Shown here: positions 8,881-17,995 of the stretch, one piece after another | How positions within the stretch are numbered: the stretch's first letter is position 1 | Layout of the letters: every line of letters begins with the position of its first letter | Assembly (NCBI GenBank): GCA_035512155.1 | Contig: DATKEN010000112.1 | Span: forward strand, 1 to 64,000 | Reading direction: 5' to 3' | Origin: JABCYV01 sp035512155 | Lineage (GTDB): Bacteria; Acidobacteriota; Terriglobia; Terriglobales; Acidobacteriaceae | DNA length: 64,000 bases | The notes under the pieces: generated by a model | The model's input: the letters and a program-made list of their open reading frames with translations, nothing else | Databases searched by the model: none | Told to the model about the DNA's origin: nothing | Position numbers and translations under genes: made by a program

Positions 8881-10452
8881 TTACAGACCACTATCCTCGC
8901 CATTTTGCTGTGCAGAGTGCAGCACGCGGAACGTGCTGCCACCATTCGACCAGACCAGTACCAGCGCGTCCTGTCCTTTCGGAATGCTACTCAGCGCTTT
9001 TTGAACATCGGCCGAGTTCTGCACCGGCTTGCGATCCACTTCCACGATCACGTCGCCAGATTGCAATCCCGCATTGTCAGCAGGACTGCCCGGCAGCACG
9101 CGCTGAATCACCGCTCCATGCAAGTCGCTGGGCACCTGCAATTGCTGGCGCATTTCCGGACTGAGATCAGCCAAGCCGATTCCCCAGCGCGGCTTGCCTT
9201 GCCCGGCGTCGGCGCTTTCCCTGCCTGACCGGTCACGGCTTCCCATGACTTCCAGAGCGACTGGGACAGCAAGGCTTTTGCCATCGCGCATCACCTGAAG
9301 ATGGACGGTCGTGCCCGGGTCCTTCTCTCCAACTTCCACCTGGAGTTGACCCGCGTCGCTAACTTCGTGTCCATCGACCTGGGTGATAACATCACCGACT
9401 TTCAAACCGGCCTTGGCCCCCGGCGAGTCAGCTTCGACCTGGGTCACCACCGCGCCGACAGCGCTAGTCATGTGGAAGAATTTCGAATTGTCCGGAGTCA
9501 CATCGGATATTCCGATTCCCATGTAGCCGTGTGTCACCTTTCCGAACTGGATAAGCTTTTCCACCGTAGGCCGCACGATCTGCGTGGGAATCGCAAATCC
9601 CATGCCCGAAAACGATCCCGAAGGCGAGATCAGAAACGTATTGATCCCAATCACTTCACCGCGCGCGTTCACCAGTGGACCGCCGGAATTGCCCGGATTG
9701 ATGGCGGCATCCGTCTGAATGAACTCGCCCGGCTTGCGGGCGTCGTCTGAGGCTGGATTGGGACGGTTCAGCGCGCTGACGATACCACGCGTCACTGTGA
9801 AGCGGAAGCCGAACGGGTTGCCGAATGCCAGAACAGTCTGTCCCGGGTGCAGCTTCGTCGAGTCGCCCCAGGGCGCGTTGGGCAGATTGTGGGCATCTAC
9901 TTTGATGACCGCCAGATCGGTCAGCGAATCCGTGCCCACGACCTTGGCCGGCAGAATTCTGCGATCGCTCATGGTGACGCGAACATCCGTTGCGCCATCG
10001 ACCACATGGTTGTTAGTCACGATGTAGCCGTCGGGCGAGATGATCACTCCGCTGCCCAGTCCATGTTCCACGCGCGGCTGCCGCGGCTGCATCTGTCCGA
10101 AGGAGTGGCCAAAAGGACCGAATTGCTGGCCAAATTGCCGGTCAAAGAATTGCTGCATGTCATCAGCGTCTCCTCCGGCTATGTTGGCTTTGGCACGTGA
10201 GGTCACGGTAACGTTCACGATTGCGGGGGTTACGCGCGCGGCCAGCGTTTCCATCGCCTGGTCGAGCGAAAGAAGCGCCCCCACACTGTTGTTATCGAGC
10301 GGTGTCTGCGTGGGCGAAGCCATCGCAGCCCTGGCCGGCATCGCCTTCACCAGATCGTAGGTCACGATCGAACCCACCATCGCAATCGCCAGAATCGGCG
10401 CGACCAAATTTCGGCCTAAGGTTGTTTTCCAGTTTTGTATCCAGCTTTTCAT
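8881..10452 (-). CDS. HtrA/DegQ-family periplasmic serine protease with two PDZ domains
   Basis: This 523-residue protein degrades or refolds damaged envelope proteins. It has an N-terminal membrane segment or signal (residues 16-37), a trypsin-like domain with catalytic triad His149 (TNNHVVDG), Asp179 (SLTDLAVIKV) and Ser256 (NPGNSGGPL), and two PDZ domains (about 300-395 and 425-510; GYMGIGISDV, and DLHGAVIQRVLPGSPADNAG). The ribosome site AGGAGAGAGG is strong. It lies downstream of blaI and blaR on the same strand. The palindrome at 10481-10498, between blaR and this start codon, matches the one before blaI, so BlaI probably controls it. Confidence 0.93.
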   Translation of the reverse strand: MKSWIQNWKTTLGRNLVAPILAIAMVGSIVTYDLVKAMPARAAMASPTQTPLDNNSVGALLSLDQAMETLAARVTPAIVNVTVTSRAKANIAGGDADDMQQFFDRQFGQQFGPFGHSFGQMQPRQPRVEHGLGSGVIISPDGYIVTNNHVVDGATDVRVTMSDRRILPAKVVGTDSLTDLAVIKVDAHNLPNAPWGDSTKLHPGQTVLAFGNPFGFRFTVTRGIVSALNRPNPASDDARKPGEFIQTDAAINPGNSGGPLVNARGEVIGINTFLISPSGSFSGMGFAIPTQIVRPTVEKLIQFGKVTHGYMGIGISDVTPDNSKFFHMTSAVGAVVTQVEADSPGAKAGLKVGDVITQVDGHEVSDAGQLQVEVGEKDPGTTVHLQVMRDGKSLAVPVALEVMGSRDRSGRESADAGQGKPRWGIGLADLSPEMRQQLQVPSDLHGAVIQRVLPGSPADNAGLQSGDVIVEVDRKPVQNSADVQKALSSIPKGQDALVLVWSNGGSTFRVLHSAQQNGEDSGL

Positions 10453-10480
10453 TTTGTTTCCTCTCTCCTGTTTATTGAAT

Positions 10481-10498
10481 CAACTAATTATTTAGTTG
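10481..10498. promoter_or_regulatory. putative BlaI operator before htrA
   Basis: CAACTAA-TTAT-TTAGTTG is an inverted repeat with 7-base arms, 29 bases before the htrA start. Its arms are identical to those of the palindrome at 12348-12365 before blaI. That sharing is the evidence for one regulator acting at both places. Confidence 0.7.
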
Positions 10499-10514
10499 TT
10501 GATAGCAAAAAAAA

Positions 10515-11924
10515 CTAAATGGACTTGGCGATGCTTTCTGCCGTCCGATTTTGTATCGGACCGATTACAGTTATCCGCCACACGGACAGATTCCAAACCA
10601 CCGCACCCGACGTCTCGGATTGTCGCGTTTGCACAAACCCAGTTCGCATTACGAGAATCAGAGTCCGGGGAGCGGCAGCTTGCGCTGTAACCGCGCTGCG
10701 GGCCGGCATCGGATCCTCTACTCGGGGCGGCCCGGCCTGGGCCGCGATAGCAGCAGGTTTGTTCATTCTTGCGACCACCGATCTCCGGGCGACAGATCCT
10801 GAAACAACAGATCTTGCACCCACGGGAACGGATGCTTCCGGTCTGAGCTCAAGTTTCGCCTGAATGACGTGAGGATCTTTGTCCGCTACATCGCTTACCT
10901 CAAGCGTGCGTGGTCCGACCGAGTTGGCCGCCAACGGAGATGCCATCACTGCATCGTTCGCAAACGACACCAGTCTCGGCGTATAGGACAAGGCCATCAG
11001 GCAGACGACGGAGGCTCCCGCCAACAAGACTGGAGCTGGTTTCCACACCTGTGTGGCGCTGGGGCGGTTTACATCCAAAATTTGTGATACTCGAAGCGAG
11101 ATGTGCCGCATGCGATCCACGGCCGCCTGGGCCAGGGAGAGTCCTCGCCGCACGAAGCTCTTCTCAGCCAGCGAGATTAGACACTCCGCATACGCTCGAG
11201 GACTTTCAGTCTTCGCCAGCACCAGGTCATCGCACGCCATCTCGCGTTCCAGCGCCAGCTTCTTCTCAATCCACCACACTGCAGGATGAAAGAAAAAGAC
11301 TGCGGCAAGAATCTTCTGGACGAAGTTTGTCCAATCGTCCCAGCGCCGCAAATGCGCCAATTCATGCAGCAGGATCGCGTTCAATTCCGTGATGGAAAGG
11401 TCCTGTATCGCCCAGGACGGGATGACGACTAGTGGGTTCACAAAGCCGATCGCAGTCGGGACTCTCACCTGGTCCGACACACAAACTTTGACCGCTCTTA
11501 GCGAATCGAATTCGTCCAATGTCTTCCACAGGAGAGGGTCGAGAGCCGCCAGATCGATTGGCGCGCAGCTTTTACGCAGCCAGCGCAAGCGCCAGAAACC
11601 AATGCCGACTCTAATGAGACCCGCTGCCGCGATCAGAAGCCACGCGGCAAATATGTAAAGCGCCCAAGAACTGGGAATCATGATCTCAGAGGGCTTTGTC
11701 AGTCCAGCCCCGCTCGCATTCAATGCGTAGAACAACGGAAGGGCCGCTATCCCCAACAGTGCTGCGAACCAGACCGCAAAGCGCGTGCCCGAGTTTTGCC
11801 GCCCGAGTGCGCGTAGCAGGATCCAGGCGACAATTGCGATCCCTATCCCTTCAATCGTGGAGTTCAGGATTCGCTCCGAGGAGAGCTGGGCCAGGGATTG
11901 CAGGTTGAGCGCGATTGCCGTCAT
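10515..11924 (-). CDS. BlaR1/MecR1-like M56 membrane metallopeptidase
   Basis: M56 peptidases span the membrane, sense an envelope signal and cleave the paired BlaI-type repressor. This 469-residue protein has N-terminal membrane helices (residues 25-40, 48-68, 86-107) and a cytoplasmic zinc peptidase with HELAH (187-191) and the downstream EREMACDD (226-233). A further hydrophobic segment lies near residue 310 (PVLLAGASVVCLMALSYTP). The C-terminal part is long, Ala/Val rich and low complexity, with no penicillin-binding domain, so beta-lactams are unlikely to be the signal. Its start overlaps the blaI stop by four bases. Confidence 0.9.
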   Translation of the reverse strand: MTAIALNLQSLAQLSSERILNSTIEGIGIAIVAWILLRALGRQNSGTRFAVWFAALLGIAALPLFYALNASGAGLTKPSEIMIPSSWALYIFAAWLLIAAAGLIRVGIGFWRLRWLRKSCAPIDLAALDPLLWKTLDEFDSLRAVKVCVSDQVRVPTAIGFVNPLVVIPSWAIQDLSITELNAILLHELAHLRRWDDWTNFVQKILAAVFFFHPAVWWIEKKLALEREMACDDLVLAKTESPRAYAECLISLAEKSFVRRGLSLAQAAVDRMRHISLRVSQILDVNRPSATQVWKPAPVLLAGASVVCLMALSYTPRLVSFANDAVMASPLAANSVGPRTLEVSDVADKDPHVIQAKLELRPEASVPVGARSVVSGSVARRSVVARMNKPAAIAAQAGPPRVEDPMPARSAVTAQAAAPRTLILVMRTGFVQTRQSETSGAVVWNLSVWRITVIGPIQNRTAESIAKSI

Positions 11925-12304
11925 CTCTCTTCTTTCGCTTGCAAGAGTCCGCGAAGACGCTTCAGTTCCTTGGCCTCGAGACCCCGGTCTTCAAGGATAT
12001 TCAAGACCAGCAATTCGTGAGAATTACCAAAAAATCGATTTACCAAGTGACGAATTTCGGAGCGCGTCGCCTGTTCACGTTCCACCATCGGCCGATAAAT
12101 ATGAGCCCGGCCTTCTTTGACGTGCTCGACATAACCTTTGTTTTCAAGGATGCGAATTGTCGTCAACACAGAGTTGTAGGCCAGTGGCGGCTTCTGGGTA
12201 AGCGCATCGAGGACTTGCTGGACACTAGCGGCGCCCTTTTGCCAAAGCACATCCATGAGCCGTAACTCAGCCTCCGTGAGCGTTTCAGACTTCCTGCGCG
12301 GCAC
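11921..12304 (-). CDS. BlaI/MecI/CopY-family repressor
   Basis: This is a 127-residue winged-helix repressor. The family signature is clear: ETLTEAELRLMDVLWQKGAA, then QPLAYNSVLTTIR-type PPLAYNSVLTTIRILENKGY, then GRAHIYRPMV. The start is GTG 12304, preceded by GAGGAGA. BlaI proteins bind dyads as dimers and are inactivated when the cognate M56 peptidase cleaves them; that peptidase is encoded immediately downstream with a four-base overlap. A perfect 18-base palindrome lies 44 bases upstream of the start, fitting autoregulation. Confidence 0.95.
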   Translation of the reverse strand: MPRRKSETLTEAELRLMDVLWQKGAASVQQVLDALTQKPPLAYNSVLTTIRILENKGYVEHVKEGRAHIYRPMVEREQATRSEIRHLVNRFFGNSHELLVLNILEDRGLEAKELKRLRGLLQAKEER

Positions 12305-12347
12305 GCTGTCTCCTCACTTTTGTTAGACGCAAGCAGGCGTCGAATGT

Positions 12348-12365
12348 CAACTAAATATTTAGTTG
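12348..12365. promoter_or_regulatory. putative BlaI operator before blaI
   Basis: CAACTAAATATTTAGTTG is a perfect 18-base palindrome. The arms CAACTAA/TTAGTTG are shared with the site before htrA. Confidence 0.75.
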
Positions 12366-12457
12366 CTGACGAGGGGCCATTGGTTGCCCCAAACTGAGCC
12401 GCTGAGCAGGGGCATGTCCGGAAGTTGTCGCTGCGCGAGGACTTGTTGGAGGATTAG

Positions 12458-12487
12458 GCGCCTCCCAAGTGTGATTTTGGGAGGCGC
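12458..12487 (-). terminator. hairpin after the small protein gene 12508-12705
   Basis: An 11-base perfect stem (GCGCCTCCCAA with TTGGGAGGCGC) encloses an 8-base loop, 20 bases past the stop of the minus-strand gene. There is no clear T-run behind it, so termination is likely but not certain. Confidence 0.5.
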
Positions 12488-12507
12488 TCAGAACTGGTTA
12501 GGCAGCC

Positions 12508-12705
12508 TTAGGCGGCTTCGGGTGCGCTTCGTCCTTCGGCTTGCATCCTCTCCCGAAGACGAACTTTTAGTTTTTCCAGTCGCGATTGTTCTGATTGGCG
12601 CTCTTGCCTGATGGATGCGGATTTCAGCTCACGGGGATGAAAAGAAAGTGACACCAGGGCGTCTTTCACGATTACGTTCTCATCTTTGTCTATCTTATCT
12701 TTCAT
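12508..12705 (-). CDS. small charged hypothetical protein
   Basis: This 65-residue protein is hydrophilic and probably helical: KDKIDKDENVIVKDALVSLS, then many Arg, Glu and Gln residues (RQERQSEQSRLEKLKVRLRE). It matches no family I know. A strong ribosome site (GGAGG, 12712-12716, six bases from the ATG) and the hairpin just after the stop support it being real. It may be transcribed with the small membrane protein gene just upstream, 80 bases away. Confidence 0.55.
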   Translation of the reverse strand: MKDKIDKDENVIVKDALVSLSFHPRELKSASIRQERQSEQSRLEKLKVRLRERMQAEGRSAPEAA

Positions 12706-12784
12706 GCTCGCCCTCCGATGATGGGTTCTGCAGTTTGTGTAGAGATGATGGTCCTGAAGCTTGAGTAAGAATGCGGCGTCAGCC

Positions 12785-12961
12785 TCAGTTGTGTCGGCGG
12801 TGCGCCCTGTTTGCGAAGACGACCCCTAGGGCAAATCCCATCATCGCTCCGAGAATTGCCGCAGTGACCGCGATGCCGGGTGAGAAAGAACCTTTGGTGC
12901 CCGCCAACAAAAAGCAGGCATAGGCCATACACAGAGTCCAGAAAATCAGGCGAAGGCTCAT
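12785..12961 (-). CDS. small two-helix membrane protein
   Basis: This is a 58-residue protein with two hydrophobic segments, LIFWTLCMAYACFLLAG and GIAVTAAILGAMMGFALGVV, separated by a short polar loop and ending in a basic tail RAHRRHN. ATG 12961 (MSLRLIFW) is preferred to the earlier ATG at 12997 because the twelve residues between are basic and not membrane-like, and AGAGG lies upstream of 12961. The function is unknown. Confidence 0.55.
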   Translation of the reverse strand: MSLRLIFWTLCMAYACFLLAGTKGSFSPGIAVTAAILGAMMGFALGVVFANRAHRRHN

Positions 12962-13230
12962 GGGGGTACGACCTCTGCGAGGAATAGTGTCACGCATGGA
13001 CGCAAGAATGGCAAGAGCCTTTCGAAAAGAATTGTACTTTTGAGTTTACCGCTGTAGGCAAACGGTTTAGCTCCTACACTGAAGTCCTTAGGAACGCTGA
13101 AAGCAGCATAAGAACCTCGGGGCCTCTTCTTCGATTGGTTCGCGTTTCGTAGTCCGGGATCAAAGGGGATATGCTAAATAAAGACGGCCCGCGCTGACTG
13201 CCAGCCGTTCAAGTTTTGTCCTAGTTCGTC

Positions 13231-14412
13231 ATGCTCGAAGCGCAAGGAGAGACTGTCGCGGCTCGCAAGGAGGCTCAGGGTCTTCCGTCCTACTTCGCGC
13301 ATGAGCCGGTGATCCTGGCGCTGCTTTCGCTGACAGCAGTGTTGTCTTTCCTGGCCGTAACAGGCTTGTCCCGCATCTACCATGCGCAGCAGCAATTCCT
13401 CGGAAACAGGTGGTTTGCGCGCGGGACTGCAGACTTGAAAGCGCGGCGCTTTGATGCAGCGGTCGCAGAGTTTCGCAACGCACTGCTTTACGCACGCGAT
13501 AATTACTCCTACCAACTCGATCTCGCCGAAGCGCTGCTCGGACTCAATCGAACCACTGAAGCTTATTCTTATTTGCTCAGCCTCTGGGAGCGGCAACCAG
13601 AAAATGGGTCGGTAAATCTCGAGTTGGCCCGTATCTTTGCCCGTAACGGCGACAGAGACAACGCCATACGCTACTACCACAATGCCATCTACGCCATCTG
13701 GAACGGAGACCCGGACGTCAAACGCCGTAATGCCCGCTTGGAATTGATTGAATTCCTGCTGAAGGAGAATGCCAAACCGCAAGCCCAGGCTGAGTTAGTC
13801 GCGCTAGCCACCGATCTGCCCGACGATCCGGCGCTGCTGGCAAGGGTGGGCGATCTGTTTGCGCAGGCTGAGGAATACGAGCGCGCGCTCACGGAGTATC
13901 GCCATAGTCTCAAGCTCAATCCACAGAACCCGGCTGTGATGGCCGCGGCCGGAGGCGCAGCCTTTGAACTCGGGAGGTACAAGTTAGCGAAGACTTATCT
14001 GGAGTCTGCGGTCTCCGCCGATCCTAACGATGCGCAAAGCGCTGACCGGCTCAAAACCGCGGCGCTGGTGCTGCAAATGGATCCCTTCCGGCGACAAATA
14101 TCAGCCACGGAACGTGGTCGAATGGTAATCGAGGCATTCAACACAGCGGGCAAGCGGCTCAAGTCCTGCGCCACTGCGGACGGATCGAAAGTCGCGACTC
14201 CAGATACAAATCAGCAGCCCGATCTCCTCACTCGTTGGAACGAAATGAAACCGAAGATCACGGAAAGGGGCATTCGGCGGAACCCGAACTTGGTCGAGCA
14301 GGCAATGGACCTGGTATTCACCATCGAACGGCAAACCAACGCTGAATGCGGCCCTCCGACGGGGACCGATCTCGCACTGCTTCTGATCTCAAACCTGCAC
14401 GAAGGGAGTTAG
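13231..14412 (+). CDS. membrane-anchored TPR protein
   Basis: This 393-residue protein has one membrane segment (VILALLSLTAVLSFLAVTGL, about residues 28-47) followed by tetratricopeptide repeats: FDAAVAEFRNALLYARDNYS, NGSVNLELARIFARNGDRD, YERALTEYRHSLKLNPQNPA and GRYKLAKTYLESAVSADPND. TPR domains hold protein complexes together; here they would lie outside the membrane. No partner is evident. Its 3' end runs up to the ClC channel gene, whose GTG start at 14421 follows nine bases later, so the two probably form an operon. Confidence 0.8.
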   Translation: MLEAQGETVAARKEAQGLPSYFAHEPVILALLSLTAVLSFLAVTGLSRIYHAQQQFLGNRWFARGTADLKARRFDAAVAEFRNALLYARDNYSYQLDLAEALLGLNRTTEAYSYLLSLWERQPENGSVNLELARIFARNGDRDNAIRYYHNAIYAIWNGDPDVKRRNARLELIEFLLKENAKPQAQAELVALATDLPDDPALLARVGDLFAQAEEYERALTEYRHSLKLNPQNPAVMAAAGGAAFELGRYKLAKTYLESAVSADPNDAQSADRLKTAALVLQMDPFRRQISATERGRMVIEAFNTAGKRLKSCATADGSKVATPDTNQQPDLLTRWNEMKPKITERGIRRNPNLVEQAMDLVFTIERQTNAECGPPTGTDLALLLISNLHEGS

Positions 14413-14420
14413 TCAAAAGG

Positions 14421-16214
14421 GTGGACACCCAGTCTGACTCGAAACCCGCGGGACCAGTACTGGAGAACGGCCCCCGAGCGTCCGCAGTCTCCCCGACTGC
14501 GCCGTCCTCTCCTGCCTTATTTCGATCCGTATTTCGCGAAGAGCGCTTCTTTCTGATCCTGTCCGTGTTCATCGGGATTTTCTCCGGACTCGCTGTGGTC
14601 TGCTTTCGTTTTGCCATTGATTGGTGCCGCATCTATTTGCTGGGATCAGGCGCCACAAGCTTGCCCCTCCGCCTCCTGCTTGCGCCCAGCTTGGCTGGTC
14701 TGGTGATTGCTGTACTCGTGATTCATGTTTTCCCGGGGACCAGAGGCAGCGGTGTCAATCAAACCAAGGCAGCGCTGTATATCTACAACGGTTATATCCC
14801 TTTGCGCACTGCTGTCGGAAAGTTCATTACTGCCGCATTAGCGATTGGTTCCGGCCACTCTCTGGGCTCCGAAGATCCGTCTTTGCAGATTGGTGCCAGC
14901 CTGGCTTCCGCGTTGGGACGGCGTATGAGCCTATCACGCGACCGCATGCGCCTGATCGCTCCGGTGGGAGCTGCCGCAGGGTTGGCGGCGGCTTTTAACG
15001 CGCCTATTTCAGCGGTGCTCTTCGTGATCGAGGAGGTCATCGGGCGCTGGACCGCGGGTATTCTTGGTTCGGTCGTGCTGTCGGCGGTCGCCAGCGTTGT
15101 TGTGATGCGCTGGTTCCTGGGAGCAGAACCGCTCTTTCGTATTCCAGCCATGCAGGTGGAACGCCCCGAAGAGTTGGTCGCGTACGCTGTCCTGGGAATT
15201 GTAGGCGGACTGGCTTCGGTCGCATTTTCTGCCAGTATTTGCACGCTACGTCCGCGGCTGAGGGCGTGGCCGCGCTGGACCCAGTATTTCCAGTCCGCTC
15301 TCGCTGGCTTGCTCATTGGCTTTATCGGCCTCCTGGGCGCTCCTCAAGTGATGGGCGCAGGTTACGAGTACATTGACGAGGCCATGCACGGACAATTTAC
15401 CTGGCAAATGCTGGCCATTCTCGCGGGACTCAAGATCGTTGCTACGACTCTTTCGTTTGTCAGCGGCACTCCTGGAGGGATGTTTGCCCCCACCTTGTTT
15501 ATTGGCGCCATGTTGGGGGCCGCCGTCGGTGGAGTGGAACACATCTTTCTTCCTCATCTCGCCGGATCTCAAGGAACCTATGCATTGGTAGGGATGGGTG
15601 TGCTTTTTGCCGGATTCCTGCGGGCCCCCATGACATCGGTGTTTATGGTGCTTGAAGTAAGCGGCAATTACTCGGTCATCGTTCCCGTAATCGTCGCTAA
15701 TACGTTCGCCTACGTGATTTCGCGCGCAATGAGACCTACGGCGATTTTCGACGTCTTAACTCGCCAGGACGGCTTGGATTTGCCATCAATGGAGGAGCAG
15801 CGGGAACAAGACATCCTGCGCGTGGAGGATGCTATGCAGCCGCCGAAGGGTCCGGTATTGGATGCGCAGGAAACACTCGATCGGGTCCTGCAACTTGCGG
15901 AGAAATCGCCTTCGGATCTTTTGCTGGTCCGCATGAGTCCGACAGGCTGGAATAGCGTCACCCGGCAGGAACTCAGAACCATGATCAATGAAGGTAAGGG
16001 TGCATTTAGTCTGAGTTCGGTTCTGCCCATCCATCAGATTCCCTACCTCCATCCCGATTCTCCCCTGGAACTAGCCCTCCGTTATGTCGACCGATGGCCC
16101 CTCGTGCCTGTGGTGAGTCGGGCTGATTTTCGTCAGTTGGAAGGAGTCATCTCGCAGCAAGATGTGCTGGAACACTACCGAACTGCCGGCGGCCAAGACC
16201 GGGATTTAGGGTGA
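14421..16214 (+). CDS. ClC-family chloride channel or H+/Cl- antiporter with C-terminal CBS region
   Basis: This protein (about 597 residues) has the ClC membrane domain with its three anion-site loops: GSGHSLGSEDPSLQIGAS, the GxFxP-type loop GTPGGMFAPTLFIGAM, and the N-terminal part of the pore near GTRGSGVNQTK. The usual G(K/R)EGP motif reads GSEDP, keeping the gating glutamate but changing the next residue. A cytoplasmic C-terminal region from about residue 455 resembles paired CBS domains (VEDAMQPPKGPVLDAQETLD, QLEGVISQQDVLEHY). GTG 14421 is preferred as start: GAAGGGAG lies 12 bases before it and earlier starts would overlap the TPR gene. Confidence 0.88.
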   Translation: MDTQSDSKPAGPVLENGPRASAVSPTAPSSPALFRSVFREERFFLILSVFIGIFSGLAVVCFRFAIDWCRIYLLGSGATSLPLRLLLAPSLAGLVIAVLVIHVFPGTRGSGVNQTKAALYIYNGYIPLRTAVGKFITAALAIGSGHSLGSEDPSLQIGASLASALGRRMSLSRDRMRLIAPVGAAAGLAAAFNAPISAVLFVIEEVIGRWTAGILGSVVLSAVASVVVMRWFLGAEPLFRIPAMQVERPEELVAYAVLGIVGGLASVAFSASICTLRPRLRAWPRWTQYFQSALAGLLIGFIGLLGAPQVMGAGYEYIDEAMHGQFTWQMLAILAGLKIVATTLSFVSGTPGGMFAPTLFIGAMLGAAVGGVEHIFLPHLAGSQGTYALVGMGVLFAGFLRAPMTSVFMVLEVSGNYSVIVPVIVANTFAYVISRAMRPTAIFDVLTRQDGLDLPSMEEQREQDILRVEDAMQPPKGPVLDAQETLDRVLQLAEKSPSDLLLVRMSPTGWNSVTRQELRTMINEGKGAFSLSSVLPIHQIPYLHPDSPLELALRYVDRWPLVPVVSRADFRQLEGVISQQDVLEHYRTAGGQDRDLG

Positions 16215-16256
16215 AGCAAATGACTAGAGACGCCTTGTACCGACCGATCAACCGAC

Positions 16257-17060
16257 TCAGTTGGTGGGCTTTGGACCGGTTGAAGTGAACGAACTACGCT
16301 TGGAACTGGTCTCGTTGACGGGATGCGCTTCCACAATCTTGTATCCCTCGTACTTAATGGTCAGAGTGGCGCGCCCACCCAGGCGCAAAGTGGAAATGCT
16401 CTGATTCTCCGCTGGGAGCCAGAAATCTCCGGTCTTCAAGTATGCGTGATGGATCTCGGTCTTCTTGATCCAAAAAGAAGGATTCTGGGCGGGTTCACCC
16501 TCAATTCGACACACCGCGAAATCCTTGGCATCCACCCAGATTCGGCCGCGGTAGAGAAACTTGCTGGGCACCTTGGGCTGCACCGCCAGGACGTATGGGC
16601 ATGCTTCTCCAGCAGTCTGATCCGCGAGCATGGTGAAATTGTAGTTCTGGCTATTGAGGGCGATACGTTCGGGGTTTCCGGGGTCAAGAGCCTCATGTTC
16701 GGAATCGAGCAAGCGCTTGAAGATATGACTGATGACCCACTTAGAGCCGCTCTGGGAGCGGACAGTAAATTCTTTCGTGGCTGGCGCTCTGAACCTTACG
16801 TCGACAGTCATTTCGGCGTGCAGATTTTCAGGAAAGCCAACGAAGTCGAACCGGTAAAAGCGTCGACTGGTGTAGCTCTCCAATGCATTCGATCGCTCAG
16901 CATTCTTCTCTGTTATTCGATCAACCACTTGCGATGTAGTCAGGCCCGCCTGCGCCGAACCTTGATTTGAATCCTGGGCGACTGCCTGCGCCGGCTGCAG
17001 TGCAACTAACGCCGCACCGGTAAGAACCAAAGAGGAGCATCTGCGCCGGTAACTCGCCAT
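16257..17060 (-). CDS. exported LolA/outer-membrane-lipoprotein-sorting-like protein
   Basis: A signal peptide (SLVLTGAALVALQPAQAVAQ) follows ATG 17060; an in-frame ATG at 17168 would put 36 polar residues before it, so 17060 is preferred, giving 267 residues. The mature part has beta-strand patterns such as FYRFDFVGFPENLHAEMTVD, YRGRIWVDAKDFAVCRIEGE and RATLTIKYEGYKIV, as in LolA-like proteins that hold lipid-like ligands in the periplasm. This fold assignment is from pattern only. It is convergent with the ClC gene. Confidence 0.65.
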   Translation of the reverse strand: MASYRRRCSSLVLTGAALVALQPAQAVAQDSNQGSAQAGLTTSQVVDRITEKNAERSNALESYTSRRFYRFDFVGFPENLHAEMTVDVRFRAPATKEFTVRSQSGSKWVISHIFKRLLDSEHEALDPGNPERIALNSQNYNFTMLADQTAGEACPYVLAVQPKVPSKFLYRGRIWVDAKDFAVCRIEGEPAQNPSFWIKKTEIHHAYLKTGDFWLPAENQSISTLRLGGRATLTIKYEGYKIVEAHPVNETSSKRSSFTSTGPKPTN

Positions 17061-17330
17061 ACTGACACTTGGTTCGGGGAAAAAGTAGTTCGTGCACCAG
17101 AAATCACGCCACGCAAGAGCCAAACGATCGGGTTTCAAGTTTTTCAATGCGATCCGGTTAGTGGCCATAGAAGTTACTGATCCATTTTGAATACTCGGAT
17201 TTGGTTGAGGGTAGAAGGACCGCCACCAAGCTTGACTTAATTATACGCTGCCAGCGGTTTCGTCACGATTAATGCCTTGCCGCCACAACAAACAAGCCGT
17301 AAAAGTCAAGTCGAGTTGCGCTCTAAACAA

Positions 17331-17360
17331 AAGACCCGCCGTTACGCCACGGCGGGTTTT
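17331..17360 (-). terminator. rho-independent terminator of dps
   Basis: The 7-base stem CCCGCCG (17335-17341) and CGGCGGG (17350-17356) has an 8-base loop and A/T pairs extending it outward. Read on the minus strand it ends in TCTTTTGTTT, 36 bases past the dps stop. Confidence 0.8.
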
Positions 17361-17395
17361 GCGCGAACGTCGGGATTGAGGCAGTTGCTGGATGA

Positions 17396-17995
17396 TCAGT
17401 CTTCAGCTTCGACCAGAGGCATGTTCACTAGGTGCTCGCTGACGAACCAGACCTGCAATTCGTTCGTGCGCAGGACGTCGCTGACAACCAGGTCGTTGGT
17501 GCCATCGTCGCCAAGCTTGGAGGCCCGGTCGGCCAGTGTGCGGCAGTGGCGAATGATGATCTGGTGACCCTCCAATAAGCGCGAGAGTTGCACCGGGACT
17601 TCTTCCCTGCCCCGCGGCGGACGCTCGATCTGGGTGGTCTCGGCGACATCATGCGCCATGGCGATGCTCAAACCACCGAGCAGTTGAATCCGTTCAGCGA
17701 TAGCGTCCACCAGCTCCGACTGTTCGTTGAAGTGTTTATCGAAAAGCAGATGAAGTTGGTAGAAGGTGGGGCCGGCGACTTGCCAATGCGACTTCTTGTA
17801 AAGATCGCGCAGGGTCATGGTGTCGGCAAGCATCTGGTTAAGTTGCTCGGTCATCTCCAATCGAACCGGTTCTTCCAGTTCCAGAGGAAGCGCGAGGTTG
17901 ACGGTGCCATATTCTTGGATTTCGTGAGCTCTTTGGTGAAAGCGAGGCTGAGCACTCACTTTGCCATGGTTTCCGTTGCTTGTTTTCTTGGGCAT
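17396..17995 (-). CDS. dps: Dps-family DNA protection/ferritin-like protein
   Basis: Dps dodecamers oxidise and store iron and protect DNA in starved cells. This 199-residue protein is longer than E. coli Dps because of an N-terminal polar extension starting MPKKTSNGNHGKVSAQPRFH. The ferroxidase region is visible in YKKSHWQVAGPTFYQLHLLF and DKHFNEQSELVDAIAERIQLLGG, with the conserved His, Asp and Glu residues shared at the dimer interface. The last helices contain WFVSEHLVNM. The ribosome site GAGGAGAA is well placed and a clear terminator follows. Confidence 0.93.
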   Translation of the reverse strand: MPKKTSNGNHGKVSAQPRFHQRAHEIQEYGTVNLALPLELEEPVRLEMTEQLNQMLADTMTLRDLYKKSHWQVAGPTFYQLHLLFDKHFNEQSELVDAIAERIQLLGGLSIAMAHDVAETTQIERPPRGREEVPVQLSRLLEGHQIIIRHCRTLADRASKLGDDGTNDLVVSDVLRTNELQVWFVSEHLVNMPLVEAED

